A DNA stretch of 64,000 bases from Symsagittifera roscoffensis (Eukaryota; Xenacoelomorpha; Acoela; Convolutidae), in the NCBI RefSeq assembly GCF_963678635.1, contig NC_087062.1:23228370-23292369 (forward strand). The letters are read 5' to 3'. Below, one piece after another: positions 1 to 11,192 of the stretch (its first letter is position 1; every line of letters begins with the position of its first letter). Both the position numbers and the translations under genes were made by a program. Below the pieces are notes generated by a model. That model ran no database searches. It was not told the DNA's origin and worked only from the letters and a program-made list of their open reading frames with translations.

Positions 1-189
1 AGAAGAATTTGATAAATAAATCGATATGCATCCTACCTTACAAGGTTTATAGAGACCTTCAAAAAATCTTGTATCATTATTGACAAATGCACTGTAGAAA
101 ATGAATGTACAGAAATTGAATGAAATTCTAAGAGTTTTTGAGAATATTAAGCAAGATTTCTCATCAAATACAAAAAGAAAAAATTATTT

Positions 190-477
190 CTTTGTGCCTG
201 TATTGTTTTAGACCCGGACATAAATTTAAAAGAAATAGACCAAAAATTTCCTTTTGAAGGACTAATTAGATACGGAACTTCCTGTATGGATTACTTTTTT
301 GCAAACTCCAAAATGTTTACACTTCATGCAATTCTACATGACTCTGCTGGATCTGTGAAATCTACTATAAAAAAAAGTCCTGGGTATTGTTATGTTGCAC
401 TTAGTCTCCCCAGTTCATACTTTCTTGGTCACGTGACTGGATTACTTTTCTGTTTGTTTGTTAAAATATTTGCTTAG
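190..477 (+). pseudogene. Unrecognised Polinton gene fragment, copy 1
   Basis: This is a broken open stretch with the phrase DPDINLKE followed by a well-kept frame from 286 that includes HAILHDSAGS. The same phrase occurs at 10,307-10,534, and partial copies lie at about 8100-8210 and 9300-9410 in the tandem array. I do not recognise the family. Conservation across four copies suggests it came from a real element gene, but none of the copies is complete. Confidence 0.4.
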
Positions 478-544
478 TCAGTATATGCATTGTTTGATTG
501 TTAATCATTTTAACCAAAAAACTCCAGAGAAAACAGTTAACAGA

Positions 545-1016
545 ATGAGTCTAGTTGTTTTGGACATTGAATGTATTGAAAACAATATAGAGTTAGGAGT
601 CAATAAGAATGGACAAACTGTAGGATATTCCTTTATTCCTCCCAAAAAATTCAAACCAATATCCCAATCTTCTTGGTGTACAAAGCATCTTCATGGAATC
701 AATTGAAGCAGTGGTTACAAAAATTTTACTGAACTTGAAAAAAAATTTTAAAAAATCTAGAAGCCACAGAAACGGAATTTTATGCAAAAGGTCATGAAAA
801 ATGTAAGATTCTGTCAGATATTTGGAAACAAAGATTATTAATTTGGATGACTACACTTGCCCTAAAGTTCAAGTTTTGATATTCAAAGATGAAAAATGTG
901 ATTGGAGGTGTAGCAACTACCCATTTTGTCATGCAAAAAATCTTCACTGTGCTGAAAGAAAAGCATTTGCCTACGGAACATGGACTCGATGTTCTTCAAC
1001 AAATTGTAAATTATAA
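545..1016 (+). pseudogene. DIE-motif exonuclease-like Polinton protein, copy 1
   Basis: The ATG at 545 opens a frame reading VVLDIECIENN, which resembles motif I (D-x-E) of DEDD-type 3'-5' exonucleases. It passes through YSFIPPKKFKPISQ and WCTKHLHGIN. After a frameshift near 705-820 it resumes as a segment with the Cys/His pattern WRCSNYPFCH and HCAERKA, ending at 1016. Genes with this N-terminal and C-terminal arrangement accompany Polinton ATPases in invertebrate genomes. The exonuclease assignment is my inference from one motif. This copy is broken by at least one frameshift and internal stops. Confidence 0.5.
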
Positions 1017-1087
1017 TAATCTAAATGTACTACCATTTTCATACTTTAATTAAATTTCTTTGTCAATTTTTTCTTTTTAGTGTTAAG

Positions 1088-1350
1088 ATGGTCGATCAAT
1101 GTGACAAGCCCGTAAATTCAGGAAATTTTGTTTTTGATGAAGAAAATCATGGACGAAAATCTTGGAAATTGTTTGGACGTACTTATAATAGATCTCTTTT
1201 AGTTTTTTGTGCCAATTTTTTGTTATAGTTTCGATGCTAGTATGTGCAATCGTTCGAATTATGTTATCCACAACATGTGAAGAAACAACAGTTTGGGTTG
1301 CTATCTTATCAAGTACAGTCGGTTATATTCTACCTTCTCCAAAGCTATGA
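1088..1350 (+). pseudogene. Small Polinton membrane protein, copy 1
   Basis: The ATG at 1088 starts a short protein with a basic RSLLVFCANFLL stretch that enters a hydrophobic segment. One frameshift near 1220 is needed to continue into MLVCAIVRIML and then VWVAILSSTVGYILPSPKL, which ends at TGA 1348-1350. That stop overlaps the ATPase start (ATG at 1347) as ATGA. The protein would have about 87 residues with one or two membrane spans. Its function is unknown, but its position just before the packaging ATPase is repeated in copy 2. A pyrimidine-rich ttttctttttag just upstream could be a splice acceptor. Confidence 0.5.
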
Positions 1351-1911
1351 AAAAAATAATGTCTAGCAATGAACGAATTTGTATTTCCCTAGTTGGACCA
1401 AGTGGATCTGGAAAGTCTCATCTGATTTTTGATTGGTTGAAAATTGGTACTTTTCAACCAGCACTCAACAAATTTTTTTTAATCCACATTATTAACCTCT
1501 TTATAAACAAATGCAAAGAAAAAACCTTGAATTTATCCAAGGAGTAGATTTTGACTTGATTGAAAATCTTCCCAAAAACGAAACTAAGTATTTGCTTATA
1601 TTTAATGATTCTTGTGTAGAAATTTCAAACTCCAAACAATTTGTAAAAATTGCCACTGCTGGGAGACACAGGGGACTGAATACAATAAACATCAAACACA
1701 ATTTATTTCATCAAATCAAATTAGAGGAGATGTAGATTTACAAAATACACACATAGTCTTGTTCAAGTCACCGAGGGATGTTTTACAAATCAATACATTA
1801 AGTCGACAACTAGGTCTAGGATCTCAATGGAAAGAGTGGTATCAAGATGCAACATCTAATCCTTATGGTCATTTACTAATTGATTTAACCCCAAAAACAG
1901 TTGCTTCTTGC
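1347..1911 (+). pseudogene. Polinton packaging ATPase (A32/FtsK-HerA type), copy 1, truncated
   Basis: In intact elements this ATPase is thought to drive DNA packaging into capsids. The ATG at 1347 opens with ISLVGPSGSGKSHLIF, a clear Walker A motif. Frameshifts near 1470-1500 and near 1730 are needed to follow the protein through YLLIFNDS (Walker B-like), TAGRHRGLN and VLFKSPRDVLQINTLSRQLG to HLLIDLTPKT. The reading then stops at 1911, where inverted polymerase sequence is joined. Walker A and the sensor-like segments are kept, but the frame is not, so this copy is dead. Confidence 0.8.
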
Positions 1912-2056
1912 TCGTATGGAAATTCATTTCTTGCTGGTTGTAAGTACAATAATTACAATCCGAACAAGAAATAACTCCTCGCACGCAACTCTTCCGATGT
2001 CGCGCAGCATTTTGACGAACATATATCTTACTGCAGTCCCCGCATTTCACTTTCAA
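1912..2056 (-). pseudogene. Second zinc-finger N-terminus of Polinton DNA polymerase B
   Basis: The minus strand reads KCGDCSKIYVRQNAARHRKS followed by CSDCNYCTYNQQEMNFH, a pair of Cys/His zinc-binding modules. The same N-terminal domain starts the longer polymerase fragment at 3372-3614. It lies directly downstream of that polymerase's break point, so two polymerase N-termini are arranged head-to-tail. Only this domain survives here, and it ends at the junction with the ATPase. Confidence 0.6.
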
Positions 2057-3614
2057 TAACCATCAACACTAAAGCAATCAATTTTTTTCTGTTTTACTGT
2101 AGTGTAGTAACTCTCAATTTTACATTCAAGTCCGGTTGCTTGAAAGTATGACACGACCATATTTTCAAAATTTCGAAATCGATTTTGCTTTGCCTTGAAT
2201 TTTTGTGTTTCTTCATCATAGTCCCATCTCGTATACAAACCTGTGGGCATATCCTGACACATAGAATAAGGATAGAGTTGAGTAGCATCAATACCAACGA
2301 TTCATTTACACAAGTGGTTTGTTTTTCGAATAAACATTTCGTTTGATACTGCTTTCCTTGTGAAAACAATTGAGAGACCACCGGTCATATCTTCCCGAAT
2401 TTTTTCAAGCAAGTCACTATCACTCGAAAAGAATGGGTAAAACTTATAGCCGGTTGATTTGTGTAGACAGGTGTTGGCTAGATTCGGTAGTGTGCAGCCA
2501 AGCTTTAACATTTCTATCCCTTTGTCCTGATGAAACTCAATTTTTTTCTACATAGCATCAAGGGTAGGAACAACATCCTTGTTGTTATACCACCGTAGAA
2601 AATCGCGAAATGTTGACATCTGTTCCTGTTCCCAGATAGATTTAAGGTGGTTGTATTTTTCCAATCCAGTAAGTGGTTTGGTTTTGAGCCCGAGTTTTTT
2701 CAAGGCTTGCTCTTCAATTAATCCAGTTTTGAGAAGCTTCTGAAAACCGTCATAATCTTTATCGAGAGGGTTGCTATTCTTCAGTTTGGTGTAGAAGTCA
2801 TCATACGAGGGTAGTTGTTGTTCATCAAGACAAAGTCTGGACATCCCATTCGGATGTTTTTCAGTAGTGCAGCAAAACTAGTGACATTTGTGATCAACTT
2901 GAACCTCCATGTTGTGTTCTGACGTTCTTGGGTGCATTGCTCCCCGATATCAAACTTTTCAACTTTTCCCTTTATTGTAATCAATTCCGCTTTGGTACAC
3001 AGTAAATGCGATTTTTCGAACAAAGTGTTGTTTTCGTGTGCATAATAATACCGGTATTCTCCTGTTTCGACATTACGGAGAATATATCCCAGAGAAAAAT
3101 TAATTTTTGCAGCGGAATCCAGCTTGTTGAAGACTTCTTCAAGCTTATCGTTGATAATTTTGGTATCTTTTGACATTTGAAATTTGAATACCCTATGCCT
3201 CCCATTCTCCATGCCAGTGTCCACCAGGAAATGATGACAGGCACTCAACTCCTCTTTGAGTTTCTCTTCATCATCCCCTTCCTCCTCCACAATCTTGTTC
3301 AAGTCTGCCACTGTCTCACTTGGCTTCCGTTGTTTTGCCCCATGTTCTTTTCTCCGATGCTGTTGGAGAGACTAGTAACTCGGAAACTCCTGCTGGCAAG
3401 ACGAACAAACCGTTGATTGCTTGGAAGTTGATGGGGCATGCTTCTTGGCCGCATGATAATTCATTTCTTGCTGGTTGTATGTACAATAACTACATTCCGG
3501 ACAAGAAATAACTCCTCGCACAGAACTCTTGCGATGTCGAGCCGCATTGTCTCTTCTGTACTCTTTACCACAATCCTCGAATTTCACTTTCTCATTCCTG
3601 ATGAGTGCTGGCAT
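2053..3614 (-). pseudogene. Protein-primed DNA polymerase B of Polinton, C-terminally truncated
   Basis: Read on the minus strand from 3614, this begins with a Cys/His zinc-finger region (CPECSYCTYNQQEMNYH). It continues through a long acidic and globular N-terminal part at 2781-3311, then 2548-2844 and 2302-2511. It ends with IVGIDATQLYPYSMCQDMP, which matches polymerase motif A of family B enzymes (D-x2-SLYP type). About 500 residues are present. The catalytic YxDTD motif and thumb are missing, because the frame stops near 2053 and is joined to another zinc-finger copy. At least three frame changes and one in-frame stop break it. It cannot encode an active polymerase. Confidence 0.75.
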
Positions 3615-3629
3615 TTGAAAAAAAAGTAG

Positions 3630-5040
3630 AAGATTTAGCTTGTAGCAAAATTGAATAAGAGTTCATAGTACCTACAAAATTGGGAGATTTCAAATGTCCC
3701 AAAAAATTTTAAAAATATACTTATTCTTACTTTTAATTGTTGAAAAAATTTGAAAATTTTTTCAGGTAATTATACAAAATATAAAACAATTGCTTTTAAC
3801 GTAAAAGAAAGTCAGAATGAAATGAGTTTTATTTGCTATTACTTAGAGAAAGTCAATCAATCGGAATTGAGTTTTCTTTTATTTATCACTGTTTGTTGGA
3901 AGTCAACCAATCAGAAATCAGCATTTTCTAAAAGTGACTTGTTTATTATTTAAAAAAAAACCACTATCATTATTTGAAAAATGTCTATCAAAAAACATTT
4001 GAACTTCCTCGAGTTACTTTACAAGAAAAAAAATTCCAATTGATTTTCTTATTGATGAAATAGATCTGGACTCGTATTTTTTTCATAATTTTTTGGACGT
4101 TTTTTTTTGTACAAAATAGAGTTATCCGACTAAGTAAAGGTCTCTTCAGAGAAACTTACCCAATCAAAGAGTTTACTTGTGATCCACATATTGCGTATCA
4201 AAGTTTTAGACTTAGGGCTGAATTCTAATTATTCTCGAGAAATTGAAATTAATCAAAAATTCGTACGATAATATATCAAAAACTCTTTTTATCCCTTACC
4301 CAATACCGAAATTTGTAAAAACTCCCCAGCAAAATTCTTTATTTCTTCAATTCTTTAGAGATTTTAATAGTTCAAAGTTTCAAAATTCTGCTTGAGTCGG
4401 TTTGGATTCAGATTTCCAGATATTTGCTTTGAAAAATTCATCAACTTTGAGTTATCCCCCCAAACTTACATCAAAATCAAAGAACTTGATATCTACTCAA
4501 AAATCAGCAATTTTTTTTTCCGATTACTTTAAAAAAATTCAATTATCTTGATGAAAAAAAATTGCAGCATTTGTTGGTCATTTGTTGGTCAAAATTGGTC
4601 ATTTTTTTTTGCGATTGCTTTTGTTTATTATTTACTTATTTGGAAGATTTAGATCCTTAAAAGGTAGACTTTTCTCTGATTGGATACAACAACTAGAACA
4701 AAAAGGAACATTTTTGTGATGATTGGAAACGAAAATACCTAAAATGGAGCTTTGTTTTCGATTGGACACAACTTTTCTGTAAGAATTCCATAAAAGGAAA
4801 CTAAAAACTGATTGGACGGGACTACAATCCAAATAAGGAAAATCACTTTTGATTGGTCAAACCCACACATTCGAGTTGAAGTTACCCCTAACTCCCAACT
4901 AAAAATCATTTTATTTTCAACTTAACTACCGTCAACTACCTCCTCTCTCAGCTCTAAATAACTTAATTTTAACTTATCTTCCGTCAGCTACCCCTCTCTT
5001 AGCTCTTTCTTCTTTTTACTCTTTAACTCAGTTTATTGCT
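3630..5040. other. Non-coding AT-rich stretch inside the Polinton region
   Basis: I see no recognisable gene here. The sequence is A/T homopolymer-rich. Between about 4630 and 4860 there are several short 'gattgga' phrases in inverted CCAAT context, which would suit a promoter for the gene that starts at 5045. The pyrimidine-rich segment 4880-5040 has repeated 'cctctct(c/t)agctct' phrases and looks like a 5' leader. Confidence 0.35.
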
Positions 5041-5044
5041 CAAA

Positions 5045-5528
5045 ATGATCTTCTCAGTGCAAAACGGCAACCTCAAGTACTCTGTAGAATTTTCGCCTGA
5101 TCTAGTACAAATTCAAGTGCGAGAAACAGTCTCTGGAGTTTTTCTGGCATGAATGGACATCCCAATCCATGTCTGGCACATCAACAAGGGATTTCAACGA
5201 ACATCATATGATGCAAGTTCCTATCACGGAGAACCAACTTGGAACAATGCAAATGATGGAGGAAGTTTCTGATCTTGTGGGAATGAACTACCCCGAGATT
5301 CTTGACTCACGATTTGTAGCTCAACCAGTCGACGACTTCCTCTTTCAGTGGGAGGAAGCAGGATCCGCCGAAAACCCCTTCAAAATAGATGAAGATGAGG
5401 GTTTCTCAGAAACAATGACGCCTCAAAACGCTCCTCCACAACAACCACCAGCAATGGAACCTCGTCCAGCTCTGCGTTCTATAGAGAACCTCCAGAACTC
5501 TACTGCTGCTCGACAGCTCATTGATTAA
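5045..5528 (+). pseudogene. Acidic protein of unknown function, one frameshift
   Basis: The ATG at 5045 opens with MIFSVQNGNLKYSVEF, which changes frame near 5120-5130 into a longer frame. That frame passes LEFFWHEW, then runs from the ATG at 5169 to the TAA at 5526-5528 (119 residues after that ATG). The C-terminal half is acidic and rich in Pro and Gln, without recognised domains. GC content and codon use look more gene-like than the surroundings, and a pyrimidine-rich leader lies just upstream. I infer that it is an accessory Polinton gene from its position between element genes. It could also be a single-frameshift host gene fragment. Confidence 0.4.
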
Positions 5529-5764
5529 ATGTTTTTGCAAATAATTGTTGTTTGGTATTGACTTCGTTTTCTGTAATTAGTTAATTTCTTGAATTCCATT
5601 TTAATTATGAGAATAGATGACAGTTTCCGGGTAAACCATTGAAAAACAAAAAAAACGTAATTTAAGGCTCCGAACTTGCACATATGTTAAAAAACTCGAA
5701 TAATTTTTGCACACATAACGAAAAAAACACTAAAAAAATTGTACTCAACTAAAAAGTTACCTAA

Positions 5765-5990
5765 TGGTTTTTGCATTTTGTAGAAAAAATTGAAACACTT
5801 TTCGCATTTTATCAAAAAAAGTGAAACACTTCTCGCATTTGTAGGAAAAACGTGAAACACTTTTTGCATCTCGTTAAAAAAGTGAAATTTTTGCATCTTG
5901 TCAAAAAAAATTGAAACACTTTTCGCATTTTATCAAAAACAGTAAAACATTTTTTGCATTTTGTCAAAAAAAAACTGAAACACTTCTTAT
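5765..5990. repeat. Tandem repeat, unit about 33-36 bp, 6-7 copies
   Basis: The unit reads roughly gaaacacttttcgcatttt followed by an A-rich spacer. It recurs six or seven times with small changes. Minus-strand open frames here come from the repeat and are not genes. Confidence 0.75.
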
Positions 5991-6254
5991 AAATTGTTTA
6001 AAAAAATTGTTTTTTGCAACTTCTTGAAAATCAAAAGAAATATTAAATCTTTCTCACATGTTTGGGAAATTTTTTGCAAATTTTTGACAACGGTGAGTTT
6101 TTTTTTCTTCTGCGAAATTTTTGCTTATTTCGTAAACATATGTGAGAAAATAGATGGATTATCAAAAGTTTTTATAGAAAAGTTGACATGATCACTATTT
6201 ACAAATCCATAACCATCAGTAAAACAGTCAATTATTTTTAACAAATTATGTTCT

Positions 6255-6360
6255 TAATTTACGAATTCTTTCTAGAAAAGCTGAAGCAGTAGTTTTTGTG
6301 GAAGCGAACTTTACGAATTCTTTCTAGAAAAACAGAACCAGTAGTTTGTGTGGAAGCTAG
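6255..6360. repeat. Two-copy 53 bp tandem duplication
   Basis: The phrase acgaattctttctagaaaa followed by agtagtttttgtggaagc-type sequence appears twice, about 53 bp apart, with minor substitutions. Confidence 0.7.
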
Positions 6361-7149
6361 TTTCTGGTTAGACAATAAATAGTGACGTTTGATTTTTTTG
6401 CGCAACAGTTTTTTCTTTGCAACACTTGGCGTTTCTTCTGCTCCTTTCCATTTCAAATTGTGATGAACAGCGCAGTCAAGTTAATTGAAAACTTCGCCAG
6501 TTGATGAAATAACATTCGAATAAAATTCGTTCAGAGTGTAAAGACAATCGATAATTTTGAATGTGAAATAAAAATTACCCAATCGTTGTAAAGTTTGATC
6601 GAAAGATGAACCAATCAGAAGTATGTGGAACTTACAATTTTCCAAAGAACAGTAAGAATTTTGGGTAGAGACACAAAATTATTGGTTACTATATATTTTT
6701 CGTAAAAATCACTGGCAATGGAAGTAAATAGCGATTTTTGACAATAATCTGAATAAAAGCTGGGAAGAGCTTGGCACATAGCTGCAGCCATCTGAAACCT
6801 TGATTTTTGCTGGGAATTGTGGATTTAAATCGCAACAATAACACCTACACAATTCCATATTTGGAAATTTTACTCAAAAATTCCAATTATAGTTCTATTT
6901 CTTTTTATGGTTAAGTGAATGACTCATATTGTTTACTTCCAATTTAATTTAATCTCAAAATCATTTCTCTCATTTCTATTCATCTGATCAGTCTGTTCTC
7001 CTATTGAAAAATGTACTCAAGAAAAGACACTAGTCCCAATTACCTTGAATTCTCAAAAAAATCAATAAGAATTGGGAGATTTGCTTGGTCCCAAAAATCC
7101 TACAAGGGGAAAATTCATTTTGAACCCTGCTTTCAACTATTCAAGAAAA

Positions 7150-7472
7150 ATGAGTTGTGACAACTCGAAAAAAAACAGCAAGTCTATCTTGGTGAAAAAG
7201 AAGGAGAAATAATCACGGCAATTATAAATACTGTAATTCACGATGCTGAAAACCTTGGACTCGTTCCTATATTGGAACTCACTTCTGACAACGAGTCAAC
7301 TTTGGATCAGGAGCTTGCCAACTGCAACAAAGTGTATAACATAGCAACTTACAAAAGAAGACAACTTTGTGTCACGATCAAGAAGTACAGTGTTAACAAA
7401 CCTCCCATCATTCAGATTCGACGGTTCACCGCAAAAGAGAATGAAGCAATGTCTATGTCAACTATACTTTGA
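7150..7472 (+). pseudogene. PC4-like small protein, array copy 1
   Basis: An open frame through the ATG at 7272 reads NTVIHDAENLGL, then DNESTLDQELANCNKVY, then RRQLCVTIKKYS and PIIQIRRFTAKENE, ending at 7472. The pattern of a basic strand, V-x-I-x-K-Y and then I-x-I-R-x-F resembles the PC4/Sub1 single-strand DNA-binding fold. The next frame continues with KQCLCQLYFERIQGTL, which would complete that fold, so a frameshift near 7440 is likely. An upstream in-frame stretch (QQVYLGEKEGEIITAII) suggests a longer original protein. The assignment is tentative and based on pattern only. Confidence 0.35.
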
Positions 7473-8201
7473 ACGAATTCAAGGAACTTTATGTTTGTTG
7501 AGAACTGTAATGTACAATAAATTGTGTTATTCATTTTTTGACTTGTAATTTAACTATTTATCCTCAAAATCATTTTTCATTTAGTATTGGCGTTGAACAT
7601 TATGAGTTGGAATAATGGTTTTCAAGAAATTTAATGTTAAGATTTCACAATAAATTGGGACTTTTTCATATTGTTCTTGAAGAAAAGTCCCGAAAAACTT
7701 CACTCACAATTATAGAATCCCAAAATTTACCAAACTTGCAGAATTTGGACGTAGACTCGCAAATATCTCATTTTGAGTGACTCTGCATGATGGTAGAAGA
7801 AACATTCACATAGGATACCGATCTGATACCAAAAAAAGAACTTGTAGAATATCGTAGAAAGGGAAATCAATGGAAAAATAATCAATCTTTACAAGTAAAA
7901 AGAGAAGAATATAAAAAATTACTCGATATTTTTCCTTCCTTGCAAGGTTATGTAGATACCTTTAAAAAATCTTGTATCATTACTGACGAATGCACTGTTG
8001 AAAATAAATGTAAAGAAAATGAATGAAATTCTGAGAATTTTTGAGATTATTAAGCAAGATTTCTCATCAAATACAAGAAGAAAAAATTATTTCTTTGTGC
8101 CTGTATTGTTTTGGACCCGGACATAAATTTAAAAGAAATGGACCAAAACTTTCCTTTTGAACGACTAATTAGATACGGAACTTCCTGTATGGATTACTTT
8201 T

Positions 8202-8456
8202 TTGCAAACAAATACTGTAATTCACGATGCTGAAAATCTTGGACTCTCTCTTATATTGGAACTCAATTCTGACAACGAGTCAACTATGGATCAGGAGCTT
8301 GTCAACTGCAACAAAATGTATGACATAGCAACTTACAATAGAAGACATGTTTGTGTCACGATCAAGAAGTACAGTGTTAACAAACCTCCCTACATTCAGA
8401 TTCGACTGTTCATCGCAAAAGAGAATAAAGCAATGTCTATGTCAACTATACTTTGA
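8202..8456 (+). pseudogene. PC4-like small protein, array copy 2
   Basis: This is an 84-codon frame that matches the copy at 7272-7472 closely. It starts at an ATG created by the tandem junction (8202) and ends at 8456, and the frame +1 to it again continues with the CLCQLYFERIQGTL segment. The same break in all copies shows that the frameshift predates the tandem amplification. Confidence 0.35.
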
Positions 8457-9403
8457 ACGAATTCAAGGAACTTTATGTTTGTTGAGAACTGTAATGTACA
8501 ATAAATTGTGTTATTTATTTTTTTGTCCTGTAATTCAACTATTTATCCTCAAAATCCTTTTTCATTTAGTATTGGCGTTGAACAGTATGAGTTGGAATAT
8601 TGGTTTTTCAAGAAATTCAATATTAAGACTTCACAATAAATTGGGACTTTTTCATATTGTTCTTGAAGAAAAGTCCCAAAAAACTTCACTCACAATTATA
8701 GAACCCTAAAATTTACCAAACTTGCAGAATTTGGACGTAGACTTGTTACTATCTCATTTTGAGTGACTCTGCATGATGGTAGAAGAAAATTCACATAGGA
8801 TACCGATCTGATACCAGAAAAAGAACTTGTAGAATATCGTAGAAAGGGAAATCAATGGAAAAATAATCAATATTGTTCTTGAAGAAAAGTCCCAAAAAAC
8901 TTCACTCACAATTATAGAACCCTAAAATTTACCAAACTTGCAGAATTTGGACGTAGACTCATAACTATCTCATTTTGAGTGACTCTGCATGATGGTAGAA
9001 GAAACATTCACATAAGATACCGATCTGATACCAAAAAATGAACTTGTAGAATATCGTAGAAAGGGAAATCAATGGAAAAATAATCAATCTTTACAAGTAA
9101 AAAGAGAAGAATATAATAAATTACTCGATATTTTTCCTTCCTTGCAAGGTTATGTAGAGACCTTTAAAAAATCTTGTATCATTATTGACGAATGCACTGT
9201 AGAAAATGAATGTAAAGAAATTGAATGAAATTCTGAGAATTTTTGAGATTATTAAGCAAGATTTCTCATCAAATACAAGAAGACAAAATTATTTCTTTGT
9301 GCCTGTATTGTTTTGGACCCGGACATAAATTTAAAAGAAATGGACGAAAGATTTCCTTTTGAAGGACTAATTAGATACGGAAATTCCTGTATGGATTACT
9401 TTT

Positions 9404-9658
9404 TTGCAAACAAATACTGTAATTCACTATGCTGAAAATCTTGGACTCGTTCCTATATTGGAACTCAATTCTGACAACGAGTCAACTATGGATCAGGAGC
9501 TTGCCAACTGCAACAAAGTGTATGACATAGCAACTTACAATAGAAGACAAGTTTGTGTCACGATCAAGAAGTACAGTGTTAACAAACCTCCCTACATTCA
9601 GATTCGACTGTTCATCGCAAAAGAGAATGAAGCAATGTCTATGTCAACTATACTTTGA
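9404..9658 (+). pseudogene. PC4-like small protein, array copy 3
   Basis: This is the third array copy of the same 84-codon frame, with a few substitutions relative to copy 2. It has the same junction-derived ATG and the same downstream frameshift, and no complete protein is encoded. Confidence 0.35.
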
Positions 9659-10306
9659 ACGAGTTCAAGGAACTTTATGTTTGTTGAGAACTGTAATGTA
9701 CAATAAATTGTGTTATTCATTTTTTTGTCCTGTAATTTAATTATTTATCCTCAAAATCTTTTTTCAATTAGTATTGGCGTTGAACAGTATGAGTTGGAAT
9801 ATTGGTTTTTCAAGAAATTTAATCTTAAGACTTCACAATAAATTGGGACTTTTTCATATTGTTCTTGAAGAAAAGTCCCAAAAAACTTCACTCACAATTA
9901 TAGAACCCCAAAATTTACCAAACTTGCTGAATTTGGACGTAGACTGGTAAATATCTCATTTTGAGTGACTCTGCATGATGGTAGAAGAAACATTCACATA
10001 GGATATCGATCTGATACCAAAAAAAGAACTTGTAGAATATCGTAGAAAGGGAAATCAATTGAAAAATAATCAATCTTCACTAGTTACAAGTAAAAAGAGA
10101 AGAATTTGATAAATTACTCGATATGCTTCCTTCCTTGTAATCATTATTGTATCATCTTGTATCATTATTGTATCATTATTGACGAATGCACTGTAGAAAA
10201 TGAATGTACAGAAATTGAATGAAATTCTAAGAATTTTTGAGAATATTAAGCAAGATTTCTCATCAAATACAAAAAGAAAAAATTATTTCTTTGTGCCTGT
10301 ATTGTT

Positions 10307-10534
10307 TTGGACCCGGACATAAATTTAAAAGAAATGGTTCAAAAGTTTCCTTTTGAAGGACTAATTAGATACGGAACTTCCTGTATGGATTACTTTTTTG
10401 CAAACTCCAAAATTTTTACACTAAATGCAATTCTACATGACTCTGCTGGATCTGTGAAATCTACTATGAAAAAAGGTCCTGGGTATTGTTATGTTGCACT
10501 AAGTCTCCCAGTTCATGCTTTCTTGGTCACGTGA
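10307..10534 (+). pseudogene. Unrecognised Polinton gene fragment, copy 2
   Basis: A 75-codon frame (DPDINLKEMVQKFPFEGLIR onward) matches 190-477. It is the best-preserved copy of this fragment. The family is unknown to me. The frame ends shortly before the DIE-motif gene, in the same relation as in copy 1. Confidence 0.4.
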
Positions 10535-10643
10535 CTGGATTATTTTTCTGTTTATATGTTTAAAGTATTTGCTTAATCAGTATATGCATTGTTTGATTGT
10601 TAATCATTTTAACCAAAAAACTCCAGAGAAAACAGTTAACAGA

Positions 10644-11121
10644 ATGAGTCTAGTTGTTTTGGTTATTGAATGTATTGAAAACAATATAGTGAAGAGTTAG
10701 GAGTCTATAAGGATGGACAAACTGTAGGATATTCCTTTATTCCTCCCAAAAAAATTTAAACCAATATCCCAATCTTCTTGGTGTACAACGCATCTTCATG
10801 GAATCAATTGGAGCAGTTTTTACAAAAAATATACTGAACTTGAAAAAAAATTTTGAAAAATCTAGAAGCCACAGAAACGGAATTTTATGCAAAAGGTCAT
10901 GAAAAATGTAAGATTCTGTCAGATATTTGGAAACAAAGATTATTAATTTGGATGACTACACTTGCCCTAAAGTTCAAGTTTTGATATTCAAAGATGAAAA
11001 ATGTGATTGGAGGTGTAGCAACTACCCATTTTGTCATGCAAAAAATCTTCACTGTGCTGAAAGAAAAGCATTTGCCTACGGAACATGGACTCGATGTTCT
11101 TCAACAAATTGTAAATTATAA
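10644..11121 (+). pseudogene. DIE-motif exonuclease-like Polinton protein, copy 2
   Basis: This starts at the ATG at 10,644 with VVLVIECIENN, so the first acidic residue of the D-x-E motif in copy 1 is replaced by Val. The C-terminal part, from 10,927 to 11,121, is identical in reading to copy 1 and includes HCAERKA. Frameshifts around 10,690 and 10,830-10,920 break it. The function is inferred as for copy 1. Confidence 0.5.
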
Positions 11122-11192
11122 TAATCTAAATGTACTACCATTTTCATACTTTAATTAAATTTCTTTGTCAATTTTTTCTTTTTAGTGTTAAG

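Larger units (their letters stand above)
1..1911 (+). repeat. Polinton block, copy 1 (matches about 10,098-12,003)
   Basis: The sequence from the window start to 1911 is nearly identical to the sequence from about 10,098 to 12,003, in the same orientation. It covers an unknown fragment, the DIE-motif protein, the small membrane protein and most of the packaging ATPase. Copy 1 breaks off abruptly inside the ATPase at 1911, where inverted DNA polymerase sequence begins. Copy 2 continues further into the ATPase and downstream genes. Confidence 0.85.
5529..7140. other. Non-coding stretch with local tandem repeats
   Basis: No gene is supported. The stretch holds a 33-36 bp tandem array (5765-5990) and a 53 bp duplication (about 6255-6360), annotated separately. 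The remainder is A/T-rich without recognisable motifs. Confidence 0.4.
7227..10410 (+). repeat. Tandem array of about 1.0-1.2 kb units, three copies
   Basis: The phrase aatactgtaattca starts units at about 7227, 8211 and 9412. Each unit carries the PC4-like fragment, a degenerate stretch and the DPDINLKE-type fragment. The first two units end at tactttttttgcaaac-type sequence and restart the cycle. The third continues into the normal downstream element sequence at about 10,400. Unit 2 is longer because it contains its own 220-230 bp direct duplication (about 8640-8870 against 8870-9100). Confidence 0.85.
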
